Made by a program: the position numbers and the translations under genes. DNA of 64,000 nt, taken from Io17-Chloro-G2 sp034420695. Lineage in GTDB: Bacteria > Chloroflexota > Dehalococcoidia > Lucifugimonadales > UBA3495. The notes under the pieces were generated by a model. The model did no database searches. It was not told the origin of the DNA and saw only the letters and a program-made list of their open reading frames with translations. The stretch is taken from NCBI GenBank assembly GCA_034420695.1, contig DAOULB010000018.1, positions 186,001 through 250,000 of the forward strand, in the 5' to 3' direction. Positions within the stretch are counted from its first letter, which is position 1. Every line of letters starts with the position of its first letter. Positions 33,457 to 42,913 of the stretch are shown piece by piece.

Positions 33457-34662
33457 ATGATTGATATTCAGGAAAACGGTATTTCGTTATACGTCCATGT
33501 TCCCTTTTGCAAGACCAAGTGTCCCTACTGCGATTTCAATACCTACCAAGGTATTGAGGGTCTGATGATGCCTTTCCTTGATGCTCTGAAGACGGAGATA
33601 GGACTGTGGGGACAAGCTTTGGGCGGCCCGGCGGTCAACACCGTCTTCTTCGGCGGCGGCACCCCCTCCTACCTGCCCCGGGGGGAAATCGGCAAGGTGC
33701 TCTCCTCCATCAGGGATGCATTTCCCGTCGCTGCCAATGCCGAAATCACGATAGAGGCCAATCCCGGAGACTTGGATCGGGAGGCCTGTCATGAATTGCT
33801 GGCCCAAGGTGTGAACAGGCTGAGCATCGGGGTCCAGTCGCTGAACAATCCGCTGCTCGCGCTGCTGGGGCGCCGCCACGACGCCGGCCAGGCTGCTGCT
33901 GCTTTTTCCATCGCCCGGGAGGCCGGATTTTCCAACGTCAACCTGGACCTGATGTACGGGATTCCCAAGCAGACCATGGAGCAATGGACCGAGACCCTCA
34001 CCGCGCTGATGGATTTGTGTCCCGAGCACATTTCTATGTACTCCCTGACCGTGGAGGACGGAACACCCTTCCAGAAATGGGTCGACGAGGGAAAGCTTCC
34101 CGACCCCGACCCCGACCTTGCTGCGGACATGTACCACGAAGCGGAAGACAGGCTGCAGAGCGCCAGCTACCACCACTACGAAATCTCCAACTGGTGCAAG
34201 CCCGGCCTGCCGGCCCGTCACAACCTGGCCTATTGGCGCAACCTCCCCTTCCTCGGCGTTGGGCCTGGCGCCCACTCTTCCTTGGGAGGGTTCCGCTTTT
34301 GGGACTTGGACTCTCCCCGCACCTACAACTACATGGTGCAGCGTTGGCAAGAAGAGGCTCCCCTGCAATTGGAGGCGATTACCGCCGAAGCGTTGGAGGC
34401 GGCGCCCCAGGTGGGGGGCTTCGAGCAACTGGACACCGAAACGTCTTACGGGGAGTCGATGTTTCTGGGGCTGCGCCTTCTGGACGGCTTCGACTTGGCG
34501 GAAGCATCGGCACAAGTGGGGACCAACCTCGCTTCCCACTTCGAGGCGCAAATCAACGAGGCGGTGTCGGAGGGGCTGCTGCGATGGGAAGGCGGCAAGC
34601 TGAAGTTGACCAAGCCGGCCTACCTGATAGCCAACCGGGTGTTCACCCGTTTCGTGGCGTGA
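33457..34662 (+). CDS. hemW: HemW-like radical SAM heme chaperone
   Basis: A 401-aa radical SAM protein: C-x3-C-x2-C cluster at Cys18, 22, 25 (CKTKCPYCDF), FFGGGTPSYLP near 66, EANPGDLD near 114, GVQSLNNPLLALLGR near 128 and the HemW_C domain from about 300. It was long annotated as oxygen-independent coproporphyrinogen oxidase; members lacking the extra N-terminal residues of HemN, as here, act as heme-transfer chaperones for respiratory enzymes. Length is usual. The RBS is weak. Confidence 0.9.
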   Translation: MIDIQENGISLYVHVPFCKTKCPYCDFNTYQGIEGLMMPFLDALKTEIGLWGQALGGPAVNTVFFGGGTPSYLPRGEIGKVLSSIRDAFPVAANAEITIEANPGDLDREACHELLAQGVNRLSIGVQSLNNPLLALLGRRHDAGQAAAAFSIAREAGFSNVNLDLMYGIPKQTMEQWTETLTALMDLCPEHISMYSLTVEDGTPFQKWVDEGKLPDPDPDLAADMYHEAEDRLQSASYHHYEISNWCKPGLPARHNLAYWRNLPFLGVGPGAHSSLGGFRFWDLDSPRTYNYMVQRWQEEAPLQLEAITAEALEAAPQVGGFEQLDTETSYGESMFLGLRLLDGFDLAEASAQVGTNLASHFEAQINEAVSEGLLRWEGGKLKLTKPAYLIANRVFTRFVA

Positions 34663-34691
34663 GGGAGGCCCGTCGGGGCTCCCAAACCCGG

Positions 34692-34700
34692 TGTTATACT
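34692..34700 (+). promoter_or_regulatory. extended -10 promoter of the DUF433-DUF5615 pair
   Basis: TGtTATACT (hexamer 34695-34700), 43 nt before the ATG at 34743. Confidence 0.5.
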
Positions 34701-34742
34701 GGCCTCAAAAGCGCAACACCATCGCCATCAAATGGAGGAGCA

Positions 34743-35075
34743 ATGAGTTACTCCGGAGATAGGCCCGACGACGAAGAGGTCCAGACCAGTTATATTGTTA
34801 TGAGTCCTAACATTTGCGGGGGAAAGCCCAGAATAAAAGGTACCCGCATGGCTGTGCAGCTTATAGTATCCGAGTACGTCCATTGGCGAATGTCTCCTCG
34901 TGAGATTCTGGAAGCCCACCCCCACCTGACCCTTGCTCAAATCCATGCTGCATTGTCCTATTACTATGACCACCGTCTCGAAATGAACCGGAAGGCCCTT
35001 GAAGACGAAGAATTTGCGATAGAGATGGAAAGGCAGCAGCAGGTAGAGAAGGACAAGAACACCCTGCCAGCCTGA
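34743..35075 (+). CDS. DUF433 antitoxin-like protein
   Basis: A 110-aa DUF433 protein: the signature GGKPRIKGTRMAVQLIVSEY (about 26-45) followed by a helix-turn-helix-like SPREILEAHPHLTLAQIHAALSYYYDH. DUF433 proteins are antitoxins and DNA-binding partners of DUF5615 toxins. ATG 34743 follows GGAGGAG by 5 nt. The stop overlaps the next start as TGATG, showing coupling. It likely binds its own promoter region, but no palindrome was picked out. Confidence 0.88.
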   Translation: MSYSGDRPDDEEVQTSYIVMSPNICGGKPRIKGTRMAVQLIVSEYVHWRMSPREILEAHPHLTLAQIHAALSYYYDHRLEMNRKALEDEEFAIEMERQQQVEKDKNTLPA

Positions 35076-35404
35076 TGCCGCTTTCCGTTCTTTGCGATGA
35101 ACACATCCACTACGCCGTAATTCGTGGGTTGGTTGCCCGAGGAGTTGATGCAGTCTCGGTCCAAAGTATGGGATTCAGGTCAGCTGGCGACCCATCAGTT
35201 TTGGAATTGGCCCACCGGGAAGGCCGGGCACTTTACACTCATGATGAACACTTTTTTATCCTCAATGCTGCCGGGGCGGAACACTCCGGTATTCTCTTTC
35301 ACCGTGACAAAAAGTACCGGCTGGGCCAAGCCATTGAGATAGTGCAACTGGCCTGCGAAACGGTTACACCAGAGGAATTGCGCAACCGCGTGGAATACCT
35401 GTAA
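35075..35404 (+). CDS. DUF5615 PIN-like toxin
   Basis: A 109-aa DUF5615 PIN-like protein: CDEHIHYAVIRGLVARGVDAVSVQ at the N-terminus (first acidic residue Asp8), ALYTHDEHFF (Asp57) and a terminal GQAIEIVQ helix. Proteins of this group are predicted ribonuclease toxins paired with DUF433. All conserved acidic positions are visible, so it should be intact. Followed after 21 nt by selB. Confidence 0.88.
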   Translation: MPLSVLCDEHIHYAVIRGLVARGVDAVSVQSMGFRSAGDPSVLELAHREGRALYTHDEHFFILNAAGAEHSGILFHRDKKYRLGQAIEIVQLACETVTPEELRNRVEYL

Positions 35405-35425
35405 TCGAGAGGACGTCCACAGCTC

Positions 35426-37291
35426 ATGTACGTTATAGGCACAGCGGGACACGTGGACCACGGCAAGTCCACTCTGGTTAAGGCCCTGACTGACATAGAT
35501 CCCGACCGGCTCCCCGAGGAGAAGGAGCGGGAGATGACGGTCGACTTGGGCTTCGCTTGGATGACCTTGCCCAGCGGACGGGAGGTCAGCATCGTCGACG
35601 TCCCGGGCCACGAGCGGTTTATCAAGAACATGCTGGCCGGCGTGGGAGCCATTGACTTGGCGTTGCTCATTGTGGCCGCCGACGAGAGCGTGATGCCCCA
35701 GACCAGGGAGCACCTGGCCATACTGGACCTCCTCCAGATCGATCGGGGGCTGGTCGTAGTCACCAAGGCCGACTTGGTGGACCAGGAAATGGTGGACTTG
35801 GTCAAGGCGGAGGTGGAGGACGCCGTCCACGGTACGTCGATGCAGGGCTGTTCCATTGTGGCGGTGTCCGCCTACACCGGGGACGGGCTCGAAGAGTTGA
35901 AGGAGGCCATCGACCGCATCCTGGACGAGACCCAGGCCCGCTCCGACTTGGGGCGCCCCAGGCTGCCGGTGGACCGCTGCTTCTCCATCACCGGGTTTGG
36001 TACGGTGGTAACCGGCACCCTGGTGGACGGGGGCTTGGCCGTGGGACAGGAGGTGGAGCTGGCAGGGTCGGGCCAGAAAGCCAGGATTCGGGGCCTGCAG
36101 AGCCACAAGAGCTACGTCGACCAAGCACAGCCCGGTGTGAGGCTGGCCGTCAATCTTTCCGGCATTTCCCGGGGTGACGTGCCCCGGGGCGAAGTGCTTA
36201 CAACATCGGGCTGGCTGCGTCCCACTCAGAGGTTGGACGCCCGTCTGCGGATGGTGCCGGGTGCGCCCCATTCCCTCCGCCACAACCAGGGTGTCTCCTT
36301 CCACCTGTTCACCACCGAGTCCACCGCCAGGGTGAGACTGCTGGATGCCGACCGCCTCACCCCTGGGGCCGAAGGCTGGGCCCAGATACTTCTCACCGAC
36401 CCGGTGCCCGCCGTAAAGGGCGACTTCTTCATAGTCCGCTCTGCCGAAGAGACTCTTGGAGGAGGGCAAGTCGTGGACCCCTCGCCCCGGCGAAGGCACC
36501 GCCGCTTCAATCAGGAGGTGGTGGAACGGCTGATGATGCTGGACCAGGGAACCGGCGAAGACGTTCTGCTGACGGTGGCCGAACAGTGGGGCCCCTGCAA
36601 CCTCACCGACCTTTCCCGCAGGTCCAACCTTCCGGTGCCCGAGGTGCTGGAGCGGACGGCTGCCCTTGCCGAACTGGGAGAAGTGGTGGTTGTTGGTGAA
36701 CTGGGCAGCGACGCCGACGCGGTCGTATTCTCTGCCATGGGCTGGGACGTGCTGAAGAACCGGGCCAACATGGCCCTCCAGGCCTATCACAGCCAGTACC
36801 CGCTGCGTCGGGGAGCCCCATTGCAGGAAGTCCGCAGTCGGTTGGGCATGTCCCAGGCGGTCCACCAGCGGGTCGTATCGCGTCTTGCCGGGGAGGGTGT
36901 GCTGGTCGAGGACGGTCCCTACCTGAGGGCGCCGGGACACGAGGTGGCCCTGAACGCCCAGTTGGAGAAGCAGGCGGCCGACTACCTGCGGCTCTTGGCG
37001 AGTGAGCCGTATTCGCCACCCAGCGACGGCCCTATTGACCATGAGCTGTTGGGTTTGCTCGTAGACCAAGGGAAAGTGGTCAAGGTAAACGATTCCGTGG
37101 TGTTTGCCGCTTCGGCTTACCAGGACATGACCGGCCGCATCGTCGCTCACCTGAAGGCGGAGGGCAGTATTACCGTGGCCCAGACCAGGTCCATGTTCAA
37201 CACAAGCCGGAAGTACGTGTTGCCCCTCCTGGAATACTTGGACCAGCAGCAGGTGACCCGCCGGGTGGGCGACGAGAGGGTGTTGAGGTGA
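35426..37291 (+). CDS. selB: selenocysteine-specific elongation factor SelB
   Basis: A 621-aa GTPase delivering selenocysteinyl-tRNA to UGA codons with a SECIS hairpin. The GTP site is GHVDHGKS (8-15), DVPGHERF, TKADLVD. EF-Tu-like domains 2 and 3 follow (SITGFGTVVTGTL, RLAVNLSGI), then a long C-terminal winged-helix array (about 370-621), ending TSRKYVLPLLEYLDQQQVTRRVGDERVL as SelB does for SECIS binding. Its presence predicts selA, selD and tRNA-Sec elsewhere. No selenoprotein was recognised here. The stop overlaps the nearby NurA gene region by a TGATG. Confidence 0.92.
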   Translation: MYVIGTAGHVDHGKSTLVKALTDIDPDRLPEEKEREMTVDLGFAWMTLPSGREVSIVDVPGHERFIKNMLAGVGAIDLALLIVAADESVMPQTREHLAILDLLQIDRGLVVVTKADLVDQEMVDLVKAEVEDAVHGTSMQGCSIVAVSAYTGDGLEELKEAIDRILDETQARSDLGRPRLPVDRCFSITGFGTVVTGTLVDGGLAVGQEVELAGSGQKARIRGLQSHKSYVDQAQPGVRLAVNLSGISRGDVPRGEVLTTSGWLRPTQRLDARLRMVPGAPHSLRHNQGVSFHLFTTESTARVRLLDADRLTPGAEGWAQILLTDPVPAVKGDFFIVRSAEETLGGGQVVDPSPRRRHRRFNQEVVERLMMLDQGTGEDVLLTVAEQWGPCNLTDLSRRSNLPVPEVLERTAALAELGEVVVVGELGSDADAVVFSAMGWDVLKNRANMALQAYHSQYPLRRGAPLQEVRSRLGMSQAVHQRVVSRLAGEGVLVEDGPYLRAPGHEVALNAQLEKQAADYLRLLASEPYSPPSDGPIDHELLGLLVDQGKVVKVNDSVVFAASAYQDMTGRIVAHLKAEGSITVAQTRSMFNTSRKYVLPLLEYLDQQQVTRRVGDERVLR

Positions 37292-37297
37292 TGGGCA

Positions 37298-38509
37298 ATG
37301 TCCTTGGACTTGGGTGAAACCCTCCTCCAGTTGGAAGAGGCCGCCCGGAATCTGAAGTCGTTCCGGGACGACCGGGAACAACGATTGCGTTCCCTGCTCT
37401 CTGAAGCATCGGCGGTCACACCCGAGTACGCCCGCCTAAGAACGCAGTACTCCCCGGAAACTCCCTTCCTGGCGGCCCAAGTCGAAGACCGGCTCCTGGG
37501 CGCAGTGCCCCCCGGAGACCTGCCCGTAGACTGGGTGGTGACGGCGGTGGACGGCTCCCACATCGACGTTGACCGCCACCTTCCCGTCGGCTGCTACTTG
37601 GTCAACTTGGGGGGCTGCTCCTTGACCTACGGGTCTCAACCCGGAGCCCGTTTGTTCAGCCGGCCAGGATTGGCTTGGGAGCCGGATGACCTCTATGTTT
37701 CGGGCAGTTCGGGCCCAAACGATGAGGAACTCGTTACCGGTTCCCTCCTGGGAATGTTACGCACAGTACAGGAACTGGAACGCTTGGCCGATTCGGTGGA
37801 AGAATGTCCCCCGGGCCTGCCTGCCCTCGCGCTGGTCGATGGTTCGCTGGTGCTCTGGGGGCTGTCCGGCCAAGGATACCGGCCCTTTGTTCGAGACTAC
37901 ATCATAGGGGAGCGGCTTCTGGCGGCGATGGACCGGCTTCAATCCCTGGCGGAAAGCCGCCCCTTGGCCCTGGCGGCCTACGTTTCGCTTCCCCGCAGCA
38001 CCGAGGTGGTCAACGCCGCCAGGCTGTGTTTGTGTCCCCACCCGGCGTCTCTGTGCCGCCAGTCCTGCGGCAACCGCCGCTCGCTGCAATCTCCTTGCGA
38101 ACTGGCAAATGGCTGTATGGACCGGGAACTGTTCCAGGAAACCCTGCCGGAGGGCTGGCGTTCCCCGGTGTACCTCACTAATTCGTCGGTTTCCAGGGAG
38201 CATTACAGCGAACAACACCGGGTCTGTTTCTACTACCTGAACGTTGGGGAGGAGATCGCCCGTGTGGAAGTGCCTCGCTGGACGGCCAGGGACGAATCGC
38301 TGCTGTCCTTGGGCCACGCCCTGATTCTTGACCAGTGCCGGCGGGGCCAAGGGTATCCGGTGGCGATATCCGAAGCCCACGAGCAGGCGGTGGTCGACGG
38401 CAGGGACCGTCAGGTGTTCAAAGACATGGTGGCCCAGACCCTGGAACGCCTGGGACAGTCCAGCTTCACCTCGGAGAAAGAGCGCTCCAAGCGCACACCT
38501 TGGCTGTAA
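37298..38509 (+). CDS. NurA-domain nuclease
   Basis: A 403-aa protein with the NurA fold: the first catalytic Asp in TAVDGSHIDVDRH (about 88), a second motif ALALVDGSLVLWG (about 178), then YVSLPRSTEVVNAARLC and a VPRW segment near the C-terminus. NurA is a 5'-3' exo- and endonuclease best known from archaea, working with the HerA helicase in end resection. A run of Cys (CLCPHPASLCRQSCGNRR) is unusual and might bind a metal. No herA lies in the window. It starts 7 nt after selB, so they are probably cotranscribed. Confidence 0.82.
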   Translation: MSLDLGETLLQLEEAARNLKSFRDDREQRLRSLLSEASAVTPEYARLRTQYSPETPFLAAQVEDRLLGAVPPGDLPVDWVVTAVDGSHIDVDRHLPVGCYLVNLGGCSLTYGSQPGARLFSRPGLAWEPDDLYVSGSSGPNDEELVTGSLLGMLRTVQELERLADSVEECPPGLPALALVDGSLVLWGLSGQGYRPFVRDYIIGERLLAAMDRLQSLAESRPLALAAYVSLPRSTEVVNAARLCLCPHPASLCRQSCGNRRSLQSPCELANGCMDRELFQETLPEGWRSPVYLTNSSVSREHYSEQHRVCFYYLNVGEEIARVEVPRWTARDESLLSLGHALILDQCRRGQGYPVAISEAHEQAVVDGRDRQVFKDMVAQTLERLGQSSFTSEKERSKRTPWL

Positions 38510-38570
38510 GCCAGCAGATTCCCCATATCGTTCAATCGGGTTGGTCCGGCAGCGGCCTGTTGGTGGGGAG

Positions 38571-39800
38571 CTACCTCCCCGATTCCAGGTGGTCCAGGAA
38601 CTCTCCGTAGCTGGCGAATCCTGCCACTGTTGTAAGAAAGTCCTCTAATGAGTCGCTGCGCCTCCGCAGTTCTTCCATTTGGCCGCCAATTGGACTGATG
38701 GAACCGGGAATTGTGGCGTATGACTCCCGGAAGGCAAAGTAGGCTTGGTTGATTTTCCGGATGCGGTAACCCTGCTCCACAAAAAGAAGGCGGCGCTGCT
38801 CCATGTAGGCTTCGGCATCCTCCACCCGTCCTTGGGCCAGCAACTCGCCGGTCCGTCTGCGGGTTTCCTCCATTGCCCTGGCGAAATCAAATGTAGGAGT
38901 TTGGGAAGGGGCTTGCTCTTCCCCCGCCTCCTGCTGTGCCGGCGGCTCTCCGGCTAGCAGGGCCTTGGCCAAGCCACCCAGCTCGACGCCGCCAATAGTG
39001 GCAGCGGTCTCGTTGAGGGTGGTCATCTCGGGGCTGTCCCAGTACCGGCGTCCCAGCGGCCTGAAAATGAACCAGTGGTGCAGCCATTCGTGGGCTATGG
39101 TGTCCAAGGCCCAGCGCAGGTCCGTGGTTTCTACAACAATGCTGGGATAGCTGGCGATTCCGCCGATATTCAGGACTACTGCCGACAAGTCCTGTTCCTT
39201 CAGCACCCGTTCTTCCATCCGGCTTCTTTCGTCGTCATCAATGCCCGGCTTCAATGCCACCGTCTGTAGCCTGACAATGCGGTCCCTGGGCGACACGACC
39301 AATACGCCCGGCGGCTCTGAGAAGTGGGTGTCCACCGGAGGAAAGACGGTCCCGGCCCAATAAGGGAACCCCTCATTTATGAGAGCGTCGTTGATTGCCG
39401 ATTCCAGGACTTCTTCGACACTTGCCTGCAACTCCTGACGGCGCTCCTCCAAGGCTCGAATCTCTGCCCTGGGTGCTGTCTCAGGCTGCAAATCGGCCAA
39501 GTCTCCGGATCGCCCGGCCCTGTTCAGTTCCCTCAACTGGCGCCCCAAGTCGAAGAACTCCATCACCAAGGCTTCCCGTTCTTCCGGCGGAGAAGGGCTG
39601 CTCCAAGGGAAAACGTCTCCGGCCCTGCGGACCCACTTGTCAAAGAGGTTGTAAGTTTCCCAGGACAGGAAGTCGTAGCGGTAGGGTGCAACTAAGATAT
39701 CCACGGGCGTCGGCCGGTAGTCCCCGCTCCAGGCCACGGTCAAAAACAGGGCGAAAAGCAGTAACCGGAACCAGGCCCGAATTCCCTTGAGGACAAACAT
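38571..39800 (-). CDS. membrane-anchored zinc metalloprotease-like protein
   Basis: A 409-aa protein with an N-terminal membrane anchor (about 8-25: RAWFRLLLFALFLTVAW), a coiled-coil-rich region (about 110-140) and the zinc motif HEWLHHW (237-243, H-E-x-x-H). Glu264 in LNETAATIGG is the likely third ligand, as in gluzincin peptidases. The catalytic part is probably outside the cytoplasm. A family name cannot be given with confidence. ATG 39800 is chosen because the anchor then begins near the start; an upstream TTG would add 12 residues. Confidence 0.72.
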   Translation of the reverse strand: MFVLKGIRAWFRLLLFALFLTVAWSGDYRPTPVDILVAPYRYDFLSWETYNLFDKWVRRAGDVFPWSSPSPPEEREALVMEFFDLGRQLRELNRAGRSGDLADLQPETAPRAEIRALEERRQELQASVEEVLESAINDALINEGFPYWAGTVFPPVDTHFSEPPGVLVVSPRDRIVRLQTVALKPGIDDDERSRMEERVLKEQDLSAVVLNIGGIASYPSIVVETTDLRWALDTIAHEWLHHWFIFRPLGRRYWDSPEMTTLNETAATIGGVELGGLAKALLAGEPPAQQEAGEEQAPSQTPTFDFARAMEETRRRTGELLAQGRVEDAEAYMEQRRLLFVEQGYRIRKINQAYFAFRESYATIPGSISPIGGQMEELRRRSDSLEDFLTTVAGFASYGEFLDHLESGR

Positions 39801-39844
39801 GCCGGACACTATCCGGGACGTTGGGCTTGGCCGCAACCCTCCGG

Positions 39845-41011
39845 TCAGGCCAAGACGCGGTAGCGGTAACTGGAGGATAGGAGGTCTCCCTCCTCGAAAC
39901 GGGAGAACCGCAGGGGGTGGATGTCGATGGTGGACGCTTGGCCTTGGGTGATCAGCTCGGCCATGGTCAGCCCGATCATTGGGGATAGCTTGAAGCCGTG
40001 GCCGCTGAAGCCTATGGCGCAGTACAGCCCGTCGATTCCTGGCACCTTGTCCAGGATGGGGTGCCAGTCGGGAGTGGTGGTAAAGAGGCCGCTCCAGCCT
40101 CCGCGGAAGTAGGAGTCGGACATGGCGGGCATCCGGCGGGCCAGTTTACCCAGGGTTTCCGCCAAGGCGTCCATGTCCACTCCCTCATTGTAGGCGTCCA
40201 CGTCCACGTCCTCGTCCTCGCCGAATCCCGCCATGGTCATGCTGGAACCGTCGGGGCGGAAGGAAAAGGACTGGGCGATATCCCCCACCGTGGGATGATT
40301 GGCAATCCGGTCGTAGGGACGGGTGAGTGTGGCAACTTGGTGCCGCACCGGGACCAAGGGCGCGTCGACGCCGCAGGCGGCCAGGGTGGCCCGCGACCAA
40401 GGGCCGGCAGCAACCACCGCCGTGGGGGTCTCCACCCTCCCTTGGGCGGTTACTACGGCGGTCACCCGGCCTCCTGTGACTTCGATGCCGGTGGACGGGT
40501 TTCTAAGCTGTATTTCGGCGCCCATCTCCCGGGCCTGCGCACCGTAGGACGTGGTGACCATGTAAGGGTCGGCGTAGCCCGACAAGGGTTCCCAGGCCAG
40601 CCCTTCTCTTTCGTCCACTTCCACCATCGGCGCCAGTCGGCTCACCTCCTCGGTGGTCACCAAGCGGGTGTCTATGCCCAGCTCCTGCTGCATTGCAATG
40701 TTGCGTTCCAAGGCCCCACGGTCTCTCTGCTCTACAACCACCAAGTAGCCTGTCTCCACGAAACCCGACGACCCGCCCACCATCTCGCCAAAGTTGGTGA
40801 ACACCTTGAGGCTCTCCCAAGCCATGGAGGCGGTGACTGGGTTGGAATAGTGCATCCGGCAGATGGCCTGGGAACGTCCGGTGGAGCCGGAGCCCAGCAC
40901 GTCCCGTTCCAACAGCACCGTGTTGGCAACGCCCATCTGCGCCAAGTAGTACAACAGGCTGCACCCGACCACGCCGCCGCCGATGACCACCACGTCTGCC
41001 GTAGTCCTCAT
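39845..41011 (-). CDS. FAD-dependent oxidoreductase (DAO family)
   Basis: A 388-aa flavoprotein of the D-amino-acid oxidase/sarcosine oxidase type: the FAD-binding GxGxxG is VVVIGGGVVGCSLLYYLA (7-24), GSGSTGRSQAICRMHYSNP contacts the flavin, and the C-terminal FAD motif is AIGFSGHGFKLSP. It likely oxidises a secondary or tertiary amine or an amino acid. Sarcosine oxidase beta and dimethylglycine-type enzymes have the same layout. AGGAGGTGAT precedes the ATG, the strongest RBS in the window. Single gene. Confidence 0.88.
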   Translation of the reverse strand: MRTTADVVVIGGGVVGCSLLYYLAQMGVANTVLLERDVLGSGSTGRSQAICRMHYSNPVTASMAWESLKVFTNFGEMVGGSSGFVETGYLVVVEQRDRGALERNIAMQQELGIDTRLVTTEEVSRLAPMVEVDEREGLAWEPLSGYADPYMVTTSYGAQAREMGAEIQLRNPSTGIEVTGGRVTAVVTAQGRVETPTAVVAAGPWSRATLAACGVDAPLVPVRHQVATLTRPYDRIANHPTVGDIAQSFSFRPDGSSMTMAGFGEDEDVDVDAYNEGVDMDALAETLGKLARRMPAMSDSYFRGGWSGLFTTTPDWHPILDKVPGIDGLYCAIGFSGHGFKLSPMIGLTMAELITQGQASTIDIHPLRFSRFEEGDLLSSSYRYRVLA

Positions 41012-41284
41012 GGGACAATCACCTCCTGTTCTGGCGCCCCGGACTCTTGATCGCCCCGCCGGTATCCAGCGTAGCTGACCTGTTTCGATTCAATCAGGCC
41101 CAACGGAGAATATACAGGAAATTCTGCGGCGGCAGAACGCCCCCTTTTTTTGCCCGTCTGGGAGGGCCTGCCGGACTTGGCATTGATGAATTCTTCACAT
41201 CTATGAGTTAACCTGTACCGGGAATCCAAGCGGGAGACGCCGGGGAACTGCATCTCCACAAGCGTAGGGAGGAGAGGAACAACA

Positions 41285-42514
41285 ATGCTGATCGGGCTGT
41301 TTGCGGGTTCAATCGCGGCGATAGTGGCCGTATTGGTGTCGTTGCCCCTCCACTCTCCCTTGGCCAATGCTTTCAACTCCCTGACGGTCGCCTTGGCCTC
41401 GCTCATTGTTGGCCTGGCTGCCGGGTTCTTCTGGAACCGGTTGGGCGAGAATTCCCAGCGGGTGAAATACTTCGCCGCGGGCATGGCGGTGTTTTTCGTC
41501 GTTGTTGCAGTCGTCATTGTGATCGTCGGGGACTTGGCATTCCCTCGGCTATTGGGCTTCGGCCTGCCCCTGGCGGTGATAGTCTTCGTCCTCGTTGGCG
41601 TGTTCGTACCCCTCTACCAGCGTCTGCCAACCAGGTCTGCCCACTGGTACACCGCAGCGCTGTTGATAGCCGCTCTGGGAATGGGTTTCGGCTTGGTGAC
41701 CCAAAGCGACGCTGAAAGCGGCGATTTGGCCCTTCCGGAACCGGCCCCCAGGCCCGCGGCTTCAGCGCCACCGGCAACTCCGGCGGCCGCCGAGTCCCCG
41801 ACTCCGGCTCCGACCCAGGTTGCGGCTCAAGTCCCTACGGAGGAGGCTCAGGCGGCAGTCCCTGATCCCACTTCCGTCCCAGAGACAGCGGCGGCTTCTC
41901 CAACTGATCAGCCTGCTGCCTCTCCACCAACGTCGATGCCTGCCCCTCCTCCCACCGAGGCCGCTGTTTCAACGGACCCTGCCCCCGCGGTGGAACAAAC
42001 GACGGATGCCCAGTACCTTGTCGGGGAGGGGTCTGAAATCACTTTCACCGTGGGCGAGCAACTGACCCGCATACCACTGCCAATAGAGGCAGTAATGCGT
42101 AGCGAAGAGCTTTCCGGGCACATAAACGTTGACGGCAGACCCTCCTCCATACAGGTGAATCTGCACTCTCTGGCCAGCGATGAGCAATACCGCGACCGGT
42201 ACGTGCGCAGCCGCATGTTTCCCGATCATCCCGTGGCTACCTTAACCGTGGAGGGAGTTGGTGACCTGCCGGAGCAGTTCGCCGGCGGAGAGGAGTTCCA
42301 GCATCGGGTCGATGGCACGCTGAACCTGAACGGCGTCGACCACCCCATGTCATTCGACTTGGAGGTGCGCAACGACGGCGACGTGCTCTACATCCTGGGC
42401 CGCACGGTCTTCAGTTGGCAGCAACTGGGGATACCGGTGCCCACCGCCAGGTCTGTGGTGTGGGTGGAGGACGATGTGGACGTGCAGGTGCTGCTGGAAG
42501 CCAGGGTGCCCTAG
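41285..42514 (+). CDS. membrane protein with C-terminal YceI-like domain
   Basis: A 409-aa protein: four to five N-terminal membrane segments (up to about 140), a long Pro/Ala/Thr/Ser-rich linker (about 148-235), then a YceI-like lipocalin fold (about 245-409: SEITFTVGEQL, SGHINVDGRPSSIQVNLHSLASDE, RYVRSRMFPDHPVATLTVEG). YceI domains bind isoprenoid-like lipids. The domain is probably outside the membrane, held on the flexible linker. GAGGAG precedes the start. Confidence 0.85.
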   Translation: MLIGLFAGSIAAIVAVLVSLPLHSPLANAFNSLTVALASLIVGLAAGFFWNRLGENSQRVKYFAAGMAVFFVVVAVVIVIVGDLAFPRLLGFGLPLAVIVFVLVGVFVPLYQRLPTRSAHWYTAALLIAALGMGFGLVTQSDAESGDLALPEPAPRPAASAPPATPAAAESPTPAPTQVAAQVPTEEAQAAVPDPTSVPETAAASPTDQPAASPPTSMPAPPPTEAAVSTDPAPAVEQTTDAQYLVGEGSEITFTVGEQLTRIPLPIEAVMRSEELSGHINVDGRPSSIQVNLHSLASDEQYRDRYVRSRMFPDHPVATLTVEGVGDLPEQFAGGEEFQHRVDGTLNLNGVDHPMSFDLEVRNDGDVLYILGRTVFSWQQLGIPVPTARSVVWVEDDVDVQVLLEARVP

Positions 42515-42715
42515 GGGGCTGGCAAGGGGTGGTAGAGGACCGCTTGCGTGGCAGGCTGGTCACATGTGACCAGATACAAGTGGGGCAGGTCCGGCCGTCC
42601 AAGGGACCTGTCAGCTTGCTGGGCCAGTGGCAATGCGCCGCTGCCTGCGGGGCACATCCGGTGGACGCCAACCGGACGATGGCTTTCATACTGTCGCAAC
42701 CAGCGTAACAAGTCA

Positions 42716-42744
42716 TTGACATGAAATAAAGCTGGGGATACACT
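42716..42744 (+). promoter_or_regulatory. promoter of the sulfite/nitrite reductase operon
   Basis: TTGACA (42716-42721), 17-nt spacer, TACACT (42739-42744). Transcription would start near 42751, giving a leader of about 163 nt before the TTG start at 42914. Confidence 0.75.
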
Positions 42745-42751
42745 ATCAAAC

Positions 42752-42893
42752 CGATGGCTATGCACCAACCGCAGGTATGCCCTTGTACATGTACCCCTTA
42801 CATAGGGGGCGGGTAGCCATCGCTTAGTTCAAGCCGCATTTTTGGTAGCCTTGCGCCCACTGAATCACAATCGACAGTGGGCGCTTTTATTTT
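42752..42893 (+). promoter_or_regulatory. structured leader with intrinsic terminator (attenuator or riboswitch candidate)
   Basis: A closing stem pairs CGATGGCTA (42752-42760) with TAGCCATCG (42814-42822); inside it a hairpin pairs CCCCT (42794-42798) with AGGGG (42804-42808). Downstream a 10-bp stem (GCGCCCACTG, 42853-42862, with 42875-42884) followed by TTTTATTTT is a strong terminator before the gene. GGGCG near 42806-42812 could pair with CGCCC of the terminator stem, and a second TAGCC (42846-42850) competes with the closing stem. It matches no riboswitch class recognised by eye. The rest of the 42515-42913 gap holds nothing else. Confidence 0.7.
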
Positions 42894-42913
42894 GTCCGTA
42901 TCAGGAGGCAGCG

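Noticed and set aside
35195..37381. 728-aa open frame antisense to selB
   Set aside because: It is the mirror of a clear SelB gene in GC-rich sequence; it has no domain and no RBS.
42752..42893. Assignment of the reductase leader to a known riboswitch (SAM, cobalamin, Moco, fluoride)
   Set aside because: None of the conserved cores of these classes can be seen.
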